64,000 bases of DNA. It comes from Streptomyces canus (GTDB taxonomy: Bacteria > Actinomycetota > Actinomycetes > Streptomycetales > Streptomycetaceae). Shown piece after piece: positions 25,356 to 35,095 of the stretch. The notes under the pieces are model-generated. The model made no database searches. It was not told the origin of the DNA and saw nothing but the letters and a program-made list of their open reading frames with translations. The stretch's first letter is position 1. Each line of letters opens with the position of its first letter. The DNA is taken from the NCBI RefSeq assembly GCF_001514145.1, contig NZ_KQ948667.1, forward strand, positions 62,001 to 126,000, read 5' to 3'. A program made the position numbers and the translations under genes.

Positions 25356-26387
25356 GTGCTCTATGGGATCCTCGCCGCCACCTCCGCCCTGCTCCTCGCA
25401 GCCGTGCTCGCCGCCGTGCTGCGGCTGCCCGCCCTGCGCCTCGGGATCGTCGACCGGCGATGGCGGCGACCCATGCCGCTGTCCGGCGGTGTGGCGGTGA
25501 CCGCCGCAACCTGTCTGGTCGCGGCGGTCGGGGACTGGAAGGGCGTCACACCCCTGGGGCCCGAGGTCGAGCGGCTGCTTTTCGCCGGGGCCGCCGTCGC
25601 CCTCCTCGGGCTCGTCGCCGACGTGCGGCGGGTCAAGGCGCGGTTCCTCGTGGGCGGTACGGCGGTGGCGGCGCTGTGCGTCGTGCCGTACGAGGAGACG
25701 GGGGTGCCCGCCGGGCTTCTCGCGGCCGGCTGGATCGTGTTCGTCGCCCTCGGGTTCAAGGCGCTGGACCACGCCGACGGGCTCGCCGGGACCGTCGGGG
25801 TCGTCACCGCTTTCGGGGCGGGGGCCTGTGCGGCGGCCGAGGTGATGGACTCGGTCGCCGTCCTGCTGAGCGTGCTGGCCGCCGCGCTGACCGGGTTCCT
25901 GATGCACAACTGGCATCCCGCGCGGGTGGGATTCGGCGCGTGCGGGGCTCTGTTCACCGGGTTCGTGCTGGCGTCCGCCGCCGTGACGACCCGCGCGGGG
26001 CAGGAACTCGGCTCCGGCGCGGGGGTGTTGTTCGCGCTGAACGCGGTGGTGGCCGCCGATGTCGTACTGGTCGCTCTCGCCCGGGCCCTGTCCGGGCGAC
26101 CGCTGTTGCGTGCCGCCCCCGACCATCTCGCCCACCGGCTGCGGCGGCTCGGGCTCACCCCGCAGGGGGCGTCCGTCGTCCTGGGTGTCGCGGCCTTCGG
26201 CGGGGTACTCGTCGGGGCCCTCGTGCACCTCGGGTGGATCGCCGCGACGGCGGCCCTGTGGGTCGCCGCGGTCGCCCTGGTGGTCGTGCTCGTACTGCTT
26301 CGCGTCAAGCCGAACGTGAAGCCCAACCTGGTACCGCGCGGCGTATCGGCGCAGGTCACGACCCAGTTGCGTGTAAGGAACGGATAA
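25356..26387 (+). CDS. WecA/MraY-family membrane protein with degenerate active site
   Basis: A 343-residue protein with about ten hydrophobic helices and the layout of polyprenyl-phosphate sugar-1-phosphate transferases (WecA/TagO/MraY). Family landmarks are present but altered: P-x-SGG near residue 41-45 is kept, the Asp-Asp pair on the first catalytic loop reads LVADVRR (Ala88-Asp89), the central motif reads FKALDHADGLAGTVG (134-148), and the MGDAGSLF-type motif reads GFGACGALF with Ala195 where the catalytic aspartate is expected. A late H-x3-RLRRLG block is retained. It starts at GTG without a Shine-Dalgarno. It lies directly upstream of dnaK in the same direction. Transferase activity is doubtful. 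Confidence 0.7.
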   Translation: MLYGILAATSALLLAAVLAAVLRLPALRLGIVDRRWRRPMPLSGGVAVTAATCLVAAVGDWKGVTPLGPEVERLLFAGAAVALLGLVADVRRVKARFLVGGTAVAALCVVPYEETGVPAGLLAAGWIVFVALGFKALDHADGLAGTVGVVTAFGAGACAAAEVMDSVAVLLSVLAAALTGFLMHNWHPARVGFGACGALFTGFVLASAAVTTRAGQELGSGAGVLFALNAVVAADVVLVALARALSGRPLLRAAPDHLAHRLRRLGLTPQGASVVLGVAAFGGVLVGALVHLGWIAATAALWVAAVALVVVLVLLRVKPNVKPNLVPRGVSAQVTTQLRVRNG

Positions 26388-26389
26388 GA

Positions 26390-26410
26390 GTTGAGTCCAC
26401 ACGACTCAGG
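26390..26410 (+). promoter_or_regulatory. Upstream HAIR-like HspR operator of dnaK
   Basis: GTTGAGT-N7-ACTCAGG differs from the HAIR consensus CTTGAGT-N7-ACTCAAG only at the outer positions. It is 52 bp centre to centre upstream of the perfect HAIR. Multiple HAIR sites are known at the S. coelicolor dnaK promoter. Confidence 0.75.
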
Positions 26411-26414
26411 TCTG

Positions 26415-26443
26415 TTGACCGCGGCGGGGCGGTCGTGCACACT
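26415..26443 (+). promoter_or_regulatory. Candidate dnaK promoter between the two HAIR sites
   Basis: TTGACC (26415-26420), a 17-bp spacer and CACACT (26438-26443) form a plausible though weak -35/-10 pair whose -10 box touches the downstream HAIR site; HspR binding there would block RNA polymerase. The -10 is poor, so this is tentative. Confidence 0.4.
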
Positions 26444-26462
26444 TGAGTCCGTTCCACTCAAG
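26442..26462 (+). promoter_or_regulatory. Perfect HAIR operator (HspR-binding) before dnaK
   Basis: CTTGAGT-N7-ACTCAAG is an exact match to the HspR-associated inverted repeat. It lies 19 bp before the dnaK ATG, overlapping the region just upstream of the Shine-Dalgarno. HspR, encoded last in this operon, with DnaK as co-repressor, should bind here. Confidence 0.95.
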
Positions 26463-26481
26463 TCAGCTGGAGGAATCAACC

Positions 26482-28325
<1,844 letters not shown>

Positions 28326-28329
<4 letters not shown>

Positions 28330-28973
28330 CGGAGGAGACCCCGGGCTTCGACGAGAAGCCCGACGTCCCCTCCGGCGCCACCCCCGACGACGCCGAGCCG
28401 AAGGCCGCCCCCCAGGAAGGGGCGGCCCCGGCCGGGGACGCAAGTGCCCAGATCGCCGGCCTGACGGCCCAGCTGGACCAGGTGCGCAAGGCGCTCGAAG
28501 AGCGCACCGCGGACCTCCAGCGGCTCCAGGCCGAGTTCCAGAACTACCGCCGCCGTGTGGAGCGGGACCGGATCACGGTCAAGGAGATCGCCATCGCGAA
28601 CCTCCTGACCGAGCTCCTTCCCGTGCTCGACGACATCGGCCGCGCGCGGGAACACGGTGAACTTCTCGGCGGGTTCAAGTCCGTCGCGGAGTCCCTGGAG
28701 ACCGTCGCGGCGAAGATGGGCCTGCAGCAGTTCGGCAAGGAGGGCGAGCCCTTCGACCCGACGATCCACGAGGCCCTGATGCACTCGTATGCGCCCGACG
28801 TCACGGAGACGACGTGCGTGGCGATTCTGCAGCCTGGGTATCGCTTCGGCGAGCGCACCATCCGCCCCGCGCGGGTGGCCGTGGCCGAACCGCAGCCGGG
28901 CGCGCAGACGGTCAAGGCCGAGGACGGCTCCGAGGCCGGCGACGACAAGGACAACGGCCCTGAGGAGGGCTGA
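28326..28973 (+). CDS. grpE: Nucleotide exchange factor GrpE
   Basis: A 215-residue GrpE. A charged disordered N-terminus (about 1-38) precedes the long dimerisation helix (about 40-95, ERTADLQRLQAEFQNYRRRV), and the beta-wing domain contains MGLQQFGKEGEPFDPTIHEA and RFGERTIRPARVAVAEP. The C-terminal extension is acidic. It releases ADP from DnaK. Coupled to dnaK by a 4-bp overlap; 45 bp separate it from dnaJ. Confidence 0.97.
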
Positions 28974-29018
28974 GGTCGAAGAGAACGATCGGGACACCGG
29001 AAAGGGGGCGCGTCGAGG

Positions 29019-30200
29019 ATGAGCACCAAGGACTTCATCGAGAAGGACTACTACAAGGTCCTCGGCGTCCCCAAGGACGCCACCGAGGCCGAGATCAAGA
29101 AGGCGTACCGGAAGCTCGCCCGCGAGTTCCACCCGGACGCCAACAAGGGCAACACCAAGGCCGAGGAGCGCTTCAAGGAGATCTCCGAGGCGAACGACGT
29201 CCTCGGTGACCCCAAGAAGCGCAAGGAGTACGACGAGGCCCGCGCCCTGTTCGGCAACGGCGGCTTCCGCCCGGGGCCGGGCGGCGCGGGCGGCTCCTTC
29301 AACTTCGACCTGGGCGACCTCTTCGGAGGCGGCGCCCAGGGCGGGGGCCAGGGAGCCGGCGGCTTCGGCGGCGGAATCGGAGACGTCTTCGGGGGCCTGT
29401 TCAACCGGGGCAGCTCCGGAACTACGCGCGTCCAGCCCAGGCGCGGCCAGGACATCGACACCGAGGTCACCCTCAGCTTCACCGAGGCGATCGAGGGCGC
29501 GACGGTCCCGCTCAGGATGTCCTCGCAGGCCCCCTGCAAGGCCTGCTCGGGCACCGGCGACGCCAACGGCAACCCGCGCGTGTGCCCGACGTGCGTGGGC
29601 ACCGGCCAGGTGGCGAGGGGCTCCGGCGGAGGGTTCTCCCTCACGGACCCCTGCCCGGACTGCAAGGGCCGCGGGCTGATCGCGGAGAACCCCTGCGAGA
29701 TCTGCAAGGGCTCCGGGCGGGCGAAGTCCTCCCGCACCATGCAGGTCCGCATCCCGGCCGGGGTGTCGGACAGCCAGCGGATCCGGTTGCGCGGAAAGGG
29801 GGCGCCCGGTGAACGCGGCGGCCCCGCGGGCGACTTGTACGTCACCGTGCACGTCGACACGCACCCCGTCTTCGGCCGCAAGGGCGACAACCTCACGGTG
29901 ACGGTCCCGGTGACCTTCTCGGAGGCGGCGCTCGGCGGCGAGGTCAGGGTGCCGACGCTGGGCGGCCCCGCCGTCACGCTGAAACTGCCCCCGGGCACGC
30001 CCAACGGCCGCACCATGCGGGCGCGGGGAAAGGGCGCGGTCCGCAAGGACGGCACCCGTGGCGATCTGCTGGTCACCGTCGAGGTGAGTGTCCCGACCGA
30101 GCTGTCGGGGAAGGCTCGTGACGCGCTCGAGGCGTATCGCGAGGCGACCGTGGGTGAGGATCCACGGGCGGAGCTGTTCCAGGCCGCGAAGGGAGCTTGA
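29019..30200 (+). CDS. dnaJ: Co-chaperone DnaJ (type I)
   Basis: A 393-residue type I Hsp40. The J domain (about 10-75) holds the HPD motif in REFHPDANKG. A Gly/Phe-rich region (about 85-135) follows, then the zinc-binding region with four CxxCxGxG repeats (CKACSGTG, CPTCVGTG, CPDCKGRG, CEICKGSG, about 175-235), then the two beta-barrel client-binding domains. It stimulates DnaK ATP hydrolysis and presents clients. Third gene of the HspR-controlled operon; its last codons overlap the hspR start region. Confidence 0.97.
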   Translation: MSTKDFIEKDYYKVLGVPKDATEAEIKKAYRKLAREFHPDANKGNTKAEERFKEISEANDVLGDPKKRKEYDEARALFGNGGFRPGPGGAGGSFNFDLGDLFGGGAQGGGQGAGGFGGGIGDVFGGLFNRGSSGTTRVQPRRGQDIDTEVTLSFTEAIEGATVPLRMSSQAPCKACSGTGDANGNPRVCPTCVGTGQVARGSGGGFSLTDPCPDCKGRGLIAENPCEICKGSGRAKSSRTMQVRIPAGVSDSQRIRLRGKGAPGERGGPAGDLYVTVHVDTHPVFGRKGDNLTVTVPVTFSEAALGGEVRVPTLGGPAVTLKLPPGTPNGRTMRARGKGAVRKDGTRGDLLVTVEVSVPTELSGKARDALEAYREATVGEDPRAELFQAAKGA

Positions 30201-30205
30201 TCGAG

Positions 30206-30652
30206 ATGGACGGCCGTCGACGCAACCCGTATGAACTGACCGAGGAGACCCCGGTCTACGTCATCTCGGTGGCGGCCCAGCTGTCCGGCCTGCACCCGCA
30301 GACACTGCGCCAGTACGACCGTCTGGGCCTGGTGTCCCCGGACCGCAGCCCGGGCCGGGGCCGGCGCTACTCGGCCCGCGACATCGAACTGCTGCGCACC
30401 GTCCAGCAGTTGTCGCAGGACGAGGGCATCAACCTCGCCGGCATCAAGCGCATCATCGAACTGGAGAACCAGGTCGCCGCGCTCCAGTCGAGGGTGGCCG
30501 AGCTCCAGGCCGCCGTCGAGGGGGCCGCGGTGGCCATGCAGCAGCGCGAGGCGGCGGTGCACGCGTCGTACCGCCGTGACCTGGTGCCGTACCAGGAGGT
30601 CCAGCAGACCAGCGCGCTGGTGGTGTGGCGGCCGAAGAGGGCGAAGGACTAG
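30206..30652 (+). CDS. hspR: Heat-shock repressor HspR (MerR family)
   Basis: A 148-residue MerR-type regulator starting MDGRRRNPYELTEETPVYVI. The winged helix-turn-helix lies at about 18-80 (SVAAQLSGLHPQTLRQYDRL, RRYSARDIELLRTVQQL), followed by the helix NLAGIKRIIELENQVAALQ forming the dimer coiled coil, and the conserved C-terminal tail PYQEVQQTSALVVWRPKR. It represses dnaK and clpB operons through HAIR sites, with DnaK as co-repressor. ATG 30206 lies 11 nt after AAGGGAG and is preferred to the TTG at 30197, which is only 2 nt from it. A terminator follows. Confidence 0.95.
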   Translation: MDGRRRNPYELTEETPVYVISVAAQLSGLHPQTLRQYDRLGLVSPDRSPGRGRRYSARDIELLRTVQQLSQDEGINLAGIKRIIELENQVAALQSRVAELQAAVEGAAVAMQQREAAVHASYRRDLVPYQEVQQTSALVVWRPKRAKD

Positions 30653-30662
30653 GCAGGTGCGA

Positions 30663-30694
30663 GAAAGGGCCCGGAGGGATCTCCGGGCCCTTTC
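30663..30694. terminator. Bidirectional terminator after hspR
   Basis: GAAAGGGCCCGGAG and CTCCGGGCCCTTTC form a perfect 14-bp stem with loop GGAT, with T-runs on both strands. It separates the chaperone operon from the convergent FN3 protein gene. Confidence 0.95.
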
Positions 30695-30710
30695 CCCTGC
30701 GCGGACGGGA

Positions 30711-33095
30711 TCAGAACCAGGACTCCCAGATGCCGTACGCCGCCGAGCGGGCCACGGTCTCGGTGCCCGCGGAGTCCACGAGGACGACACGGTAGTAGTA
30801 CAGGTTCAGCCGGTCCCCGTTGACCGTCTCGTCCATGTAGGAGTCTGCGTCGCCCGCCGGGCCCTCGGTCAGGGTGGTGTAGGCGTTCGCCGCCGGGTCC
30901 CAGCGCTCCACGCGGTAACCCGTGAACCGGGCGCAGTCGCCGAGGCCGGAGCTCTCCGAGCAGCCGACGTACAGCTCCGGGTAGCTGTCCCCATGGACCT
31001 CGGTCCCCGTCCAGCCCGGCGGCCGGGTGTCGGGCAGGGTGACCGAGGTGTCGGCCGTGTGCCAGAAGTGCGGCCCCTCGTCCCAGAGGGCGTCGACGGC
31101 GGCCACCCGGTAGACGTGGGTCGCGCCGTCGGGGACGGTCGGGCAGAGGATCTCGGTCTCGGCCAGCGAATCCCCCCTCCAGCAGTTGCGCTTCCACACC
31201 GTCTCGCCGGTGTCCGGGTCGGTGACGCCCTGCCAGACGTAGTACGTGAAGACGTCGTCGTCGGCGGGCGGCGTCCAGGACAGGCGCACGCCGAGCGGGA
31301 TCTGTTCGGCGGTCAGGTCCCGGACCGGGTCCGGGCGCTTGGTGTCCGGGGTGGTCGCGGTGGCCGCCGGGCCGGGCTGCGAGGCGTTCCCGTAGGGGTC
31401 GACGGTCACGACCCGGTACTCGTACGTCGTCTCGGAGGCGCCGGAGACGTCCTGGCAGGTGCCACGCAGGACCTGGCGCCCGGCGTAGGAGGGAGCGCCA
31501 TCGCCCGCCCACCACCAGTCCACCGACGGATCCGCGCTGTCCGGTCCGCACTTGTCCACGACCACGGTCTCGCCGGTCGCCGGGTCAGTCCGCTCGATCC
31601 GGTACGTGAGCAGCGGGGCGCTGTCATGGGTCCACGGGTCGGCACTGGCCCAGGAGACGTACACGCCCGCGCCGGAGCGGGTCGCGGTGGTCTCGTACGG
31701 CGCGATCGCCTCCGGGCGGTCGGCCATCGCGAGGGTGACCTCCGTCGGCGAGGAGGCGTTGCCCTTCGTGTCCTGAGCGCGCACCGCGTACCGGTAGGAG
31801 TCGGCGACGGCGGCCAGTTGGCGCGGTACGACGTCGGTCCGGGTGGTGGTGCCGTCCGCGCCGGGCAGCGCGTCGAGCCAGCCGCCGGTCTTCGGGTCGT
31901 ACTGGAGGACCTCGTACCGCGCGGCTCCGTCGACGGCCGACCACACCAGGTGCGGCACGCCCGAGCGGTACTCGACGCGGGCGTCGGCGGCGGTCGCCGG
32001 CGGGGTCATGTCGAAGGTGGTGAAGGTGGTGGCGGCCGAGTACACGGACCAGTTGCCGACGGCGTCCCGGGCCCGGCCCCGATAGGTGACCTTGCTGCCG
32101 TCGGCGGGCTGCCCCGTGTCGCAGACCGCGCCCTTGGCGCCGGCGTACACGGTGGCCCAGGCGTTCGTGACCGGGTCGAGCCGCTGGAGCTCGTACCAGG
32201 CGATGTCGGCCCGGTTCTCGGCGGTGGTGACGAGCTCCGGAGCCGCGAAGGGCTGGTCGTCCGGGCACACGTCCATCTCCAGGAACGGCGCCGCGGGCGG
32301 AGTCGTGTCCACGGTGGTGACGGGCTGGTCGGCGGTGCCGCCCGAGGTGTTGCCGGCCCTGTCGCGGGCGCGGACCTCGTAGTAGTACGTGGCGCCAGTG
32401 GGCGGCGGGGTGTCCGTGTACGAGGTCGAGGTGGTCGTCGTGAGCGGCTTGGTGCCGTACGACGTCCCCCTGAGCCGCCGGTAGACCTGGTACCCGGCGA
32501 GGTCCATCTCCTTGTTCTTCGCCCAGGTGACCTTGGCCTTGCCGGTGGCCTTGTCGTACGTGACGGAAGTGCCCGTCGGCACCAGCGGCTTGACCTTGTC
32601 GACGTCGGCGGAGGTGCGGGGCGCGTAGGTGACCTTGACCTTGGCGGCGCCGGTCCAGTTGGCGTAGTCGACGCGCAGGGTGTGCCTGCCGGACGGGATC
32701 GTCACGTTGGCGGTCTTCTTGACCGTGGTGGAGACGTTCTTCCACAGGTCGATCTTGCGGACGCCGTCGACGTACACGCGGATGCCGTCCAGGCCGGTGG
32801 CGCCGAGCGCGAAGGGTCCGCCGGAGCCGAAGTCGCGGGTCACGGTCCAGCGGACGCCGAAGTTGTCCTTCGGCAGGCCGGTGACGGGGGCGCCGCTCCA
32901 GGACTGGTCGATCGCGTCGTCGCAGTCGGTCTTCTTCGGGGTGCCGGACAGGCTCGTGTTGGCGTAGAACTCCCGCTTGAACACGGGGGAGGCGCAGTTC
33001 ACGGCCGCGGAGGCGGGGGTCGCGGCGACGGTGAAGAGGGTGCCTGCGGTGGCGAGAACGACGGCGGTGGCGGTCGTCCGTCTGGCTGACTTCAT
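30711..33095 (-). CDS. Secreted PA14-like/fibronectin type III multidomain protein (copy B)
   Basis: A 794-residue secreted protein. Signal peptide 1-31 (MKSARRTTATAVVLATAGTL onward). Residues about 35-150 form a PA14-like beta-sandwich (FYANTSLSGTPKKTDCDD, VRWTVTRDFGSGGPFALGAT, GIRVYVDGVRKIDLWKN, HTLRVDYANWTG). From about 165 there are six or so fibronectin type III domains (WAKNKEMDLAGYQVYRRL, YYYEVRARDRAGNTSGG and similar), ending in AAYGIWESWF. No catalytic domain is seen; adhesion or glycan binding outside the cell is likely. Start at ATG 33095, 5 nt after the stop of copy A; a GTG at 33104 overlapping that stop is possible. No Shine-Dalgarno, so it is probably translated by coupling. 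Confidence 0.8.
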   Translation of the reverse strand: MKSARRTTATAVVLATAGTLFTVAATPASAAVNCASPVFKREFYANTSLSGTPKKTDCDDAIDQSWSGAPVTGLPKDNFGVRWTVTRDFGSGGPFALGATGLDGIRVYVDGVRKIDLWKNVSTTVKKTANVTIPSGRHTLRVDYANWTGAAKVKVTYAPRTSADVDKVKPLVPTGTSVTYDKATGKAKVTWAKNKEMDLAGYQVYRRLRGTSYGTKPLTTTTSTSYTDTPPPTGATYYYEVRARDRAGNTSGGTADQPVTTVDTTPPAAPFLEMDVCPDDQPFAAPELVTTAENRADIAWYELQRLDPVTNAWATVYAGAKGAVCDTGQPADGSKVTYRGRARDAVGNWSVYSAATTFTTFDMTPPATAADARVEYRSGVPHLVWSAVDGAARYEVLQYDPKTGGWLDALPGADGTTTRTDVVPRQLAAVADSYRYAVRAQDTKGNASSPTEVTLAMADRPEAIAPYETTATRSGAGVYVSWASADPWTHDSAPLLTYRIERTDPATGETVVVDKCGPDSADPSVDWWWAGDGAPSYAGRQVLRGTCQDVSGASETTYEYRVVTVDPYGNASQPGPAATATTPDTKRPDPVRDLTAEQIPLGVRLSWTPPADDDVFTYYVWQGVTDPDTGETVWKRNCWRGDSLAETEILCPTVPDGATHVYRVAAVDALWDEGPHFWHTADTSVTLPDTRPPGWTGTEVHGDSYPELYVGCSESSGLGDCARFTGYRVERWDPAANAYTTLTEGPAGDADSYMDETVNGDRLNLYYYRVVLVDSAGTETVARSAAYGIWESWF
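32314..33095 (-). repeat. Duplicated segment, copy B
   Basis: This stretch, encoding signal peptide, PA14-like domain and first FN3 domain, is nearly identical at DNA level to 34071-34855. Long runs are unchanged, with scattered substitutions and one codon indel. It marks a recent tandem duplication or gene conversion. Confidence 0.85.
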
Positions 33096-33100
33096 GAAGA

Positions 33101-34855
33101 TCACGACTCGCTGGTGGAGGAGAGGGTTGTACCGGTGGCCGGAGCGGTCACTGCCCAGCCGTCCGCGGGCAGGGTCTCCGCGCCGTCCGCAAGGACGCCG
33201 GTGACCCAGTAGTAGGAGGTGGTGCCGCGCCGCGCGCTCGTGTCGAAGTACTGCGAGACACCGCCACCGAGGTCGGCGATCCGCTCGTACGAGGAGGTGG
33301 CGGGGGTCCAGCGGTAGACGCGGAAGCCCTTCACGGCGTCCTCCCCGAGCCCCGACCACGAGAGCGAGTTGCCTTCGTCGCCCCTGGCCCCCAGCACCGA
33401 GAGGTGAAGTGGCGAGCCCTCCGGTGTCGGCACGCTCGGCGTCATGTCGAGCTCGGTGGCGACCACGGCGTGGACCTGCTCGTCGCTCCACTCGTTGGCG
33501 GAGTTGAACTCGTCGTCCACCGCGTCGAGGAAGAAGCAGACCTCGTCCCCGTCGGACAGCGTGGTGTACGCGTAGGACGTCTCGTCGGGCGAGACGTAGT
33601 CCACCAGGCTGCCGTAGCAGAGCTTGTCGCCCTCGTCGTCGACGAGTTCGCCGCGGTGGACGGTGTAGTACCGGAGGTCCGTGGCCGGGCTCTTGTCCCA
33701 GTCCAGACGGAAGCCGTACTCGGTGGGCGTCACCTTCAGCCCGGCGACGAGAGGCGGCGGGTCGTTGTCCCAGATCCTGCCCTGTTGCGGCGCGGACCGG
33801 GCGGACTCGTTGCCCGCCGCGTCGAGGGCCGAGACCCGGTAGTAGTACACGGTGCTCTCGGCGGCCGTGGTGTCCAGGTAGGAGGGCTGCCCGGTGCGGC
33901 CGACGGCGCTGTACGTGCCGTTCTCGGTCGCCGCCCGGAAGACGCGGTACGCCGTCGCGCCCGTGACGGCGTCCCACCCGACCTCGAGACCGCCGGTGCC
34001 GGTGCCACCCGGCCGCACCTCGCCGGTCGCGCGCGTGATGGTGGGTACACCCGGCGCGACCCGGTCGGCGGTGGTGACGGCCTGGTCGGCGGTGCCGCCC
34101 GACTCGTTGCCGGCCCTGTCGTGGGCGCGGACCTCGTAGTAGTAGGTGTCGCCGGTCACCGGCAGGGTGCTGTCGGTGTACGAGGTGAGGGCGGTCGTCG
34201 CGAGCGGAGTGGCCGGGAAGGAGGTCCCCTTGAGCCGCCGGTAGACCCGGTAGCCGGCGAGGTCCATCTCCTTGTTCTTCGCCCAGGTGACCTTGGCCTT
34301 GCCGGTGGCCTTGTCGTACGTGACGGAAGTGCCGGTCGGGACCAGCGGCTTGACCTTGTCGACGTCGGCGGAGGTGCGGGGCGCGTAGGTGACCTTGACC
34401 TTGGCGGCGCCGGTCCAGTTGGCGTAGTCGACCCGGAGCGTGTGCCTGCCGGACGGGATCGTCACGTTGGCGGTCTTCTTGACCGTGGTGGAGACGTTCT
34501 TCCAGAGGTCGATCTTGCGGACGCCGTCGAGGTACACGCGAATCCCGTCGAGGCCGGTGGCGCCGAGCGCGAAGGGCCCGCCGGAGCCGAAGTCGCGGGT
34601 CACGGTCCAGCGGACGCCGAAGTTGTCCTTGGGCAGGCCGGTGACGGGGGCGCCGCTCCAGCTCTGGTCGATCGCGGTGTCGCAGTCCGTCTTCTTCGGG
34701 GTGCCGGACAGGCTTGTGTTGGCGTAGAACTGCCGCGTGAACACGGGCGAGGCACACGACACGGCCGCCGGGGCGGGGCCCGCCGTCAGGGTGACGAGGG
34801 TGCCGGCGCCGGCGAGGACGACGGCGGTGGCGGTCGTCCGTCTGGCTGACTTCAT
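33101..34855 (-). CDS. Secreted PA14-like/fibronectin type III multidomain protein (copy A)
   Basis: A 584-residue paralogue of the downstream gene. Signal peptide 1-31, PA14-like domain about 35-150, and FN3 domains afterwards. The first about 250 residues are almost the same as in copy B (VFTRQFYANTSLSGTPKKTD, GIRVYLDGVRKIDLWKN), while the C-terminal half is different (PATDLRYYTVHRGELVDDEG, SYYWVTGVLADGAETLPADG). ATG 34855 has AGAGGAT just upstream; the longer start at 34906 adds no plausible signal peptide. First gene of the pair and probably co-transcribed with copy B. Function: extracellular binding, inferred from the domains. Confidence 0.8.
   Translation of the reverse strand: MKSARRTTATAVVLAGAGTLVTLTAGPAPAAVSCASPVFTRQFYANTSLSGTPKKTDCDTAIDQSWSGAPVTGLPKDNFGVRWTVTRDFGSGGPFALGATGLDGIRVYLDGVRKIDLWKNVSTTVKKTANVTIPSGRHTLRVDYANWTGAAKVKVTYAPRTSADVDKVKPLVPTGTSVTYDKATGKAKVTWAKNKEMDLAGYRVYRRLKGTSFPATPLATTALTSYTDSTLPVTGDTYYYEVRAHDRAGNESGGTADQAVTTADRVAPGVPTITRATGEVRPGGTGTGGLEVGWDAVTGATAYRVFRAATENGTYSAVGRTGQPSYLDTTAAESTVYYYRVSALDAAGNESARSAPQQGRIWDNDPPPLVAGLKVTPTEYGFRLDWDKSPATDLRYYTVHRGELVDDEGDKLCYGSLVDYVSPDETSYAYTTLSDGDEVCFFLDAVDDEFNSANEWSDEQVHAVVATELDMTPSVPTPEGSPLHLSVLGARGDEGNSLSWSGLGEDAVKGFRVYRWTPATSSYERIADLGGGVSQYFDTSARRGTTSYYWVTGVLADGAETLPADGWAVTAPATGTTLSSTSES
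34071..34855 (-). repeat. Duplicated segment, copy A
   Basis: Counterpart of 32314-33095 about 1.76 kb away in the same orientation. The upstream (5') flank of the two copies differs, so the repeat ends at the start codon. Confidence 0.85.
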
Positions 34856-35095
34856 TCGATCCTCTGGTCGTACGGGGAACAGCAGTTGTGCGGCTGCTGT
34901 GATCATGACTCGCCAGGTGTGAAGTTGGTTGTACTAGTGTTCGCGCCAAGTCTTCACACCATCGGCGGAGAGTGGCGTTGCGCACTCGTTAAGTGATTCC
35001 GCTTGACGTCGTTGGGCGGCCCCGCGTTGTCTTTTCAGACACATGGGCCGCAATGCCGCGCCCGCGTCCGGAAAGCACCAGAAGTGAGCAGCCCC

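Noticed and set aside
30711..34985. A single 1424-codon open frame on the minus strand
   Set aside because: Its first about 630 codons read copy A of the PA14/FN3 pair in the wrong frame (Arg/His-rich, low complexity). Two normal genes with signal peptides explain the region better.
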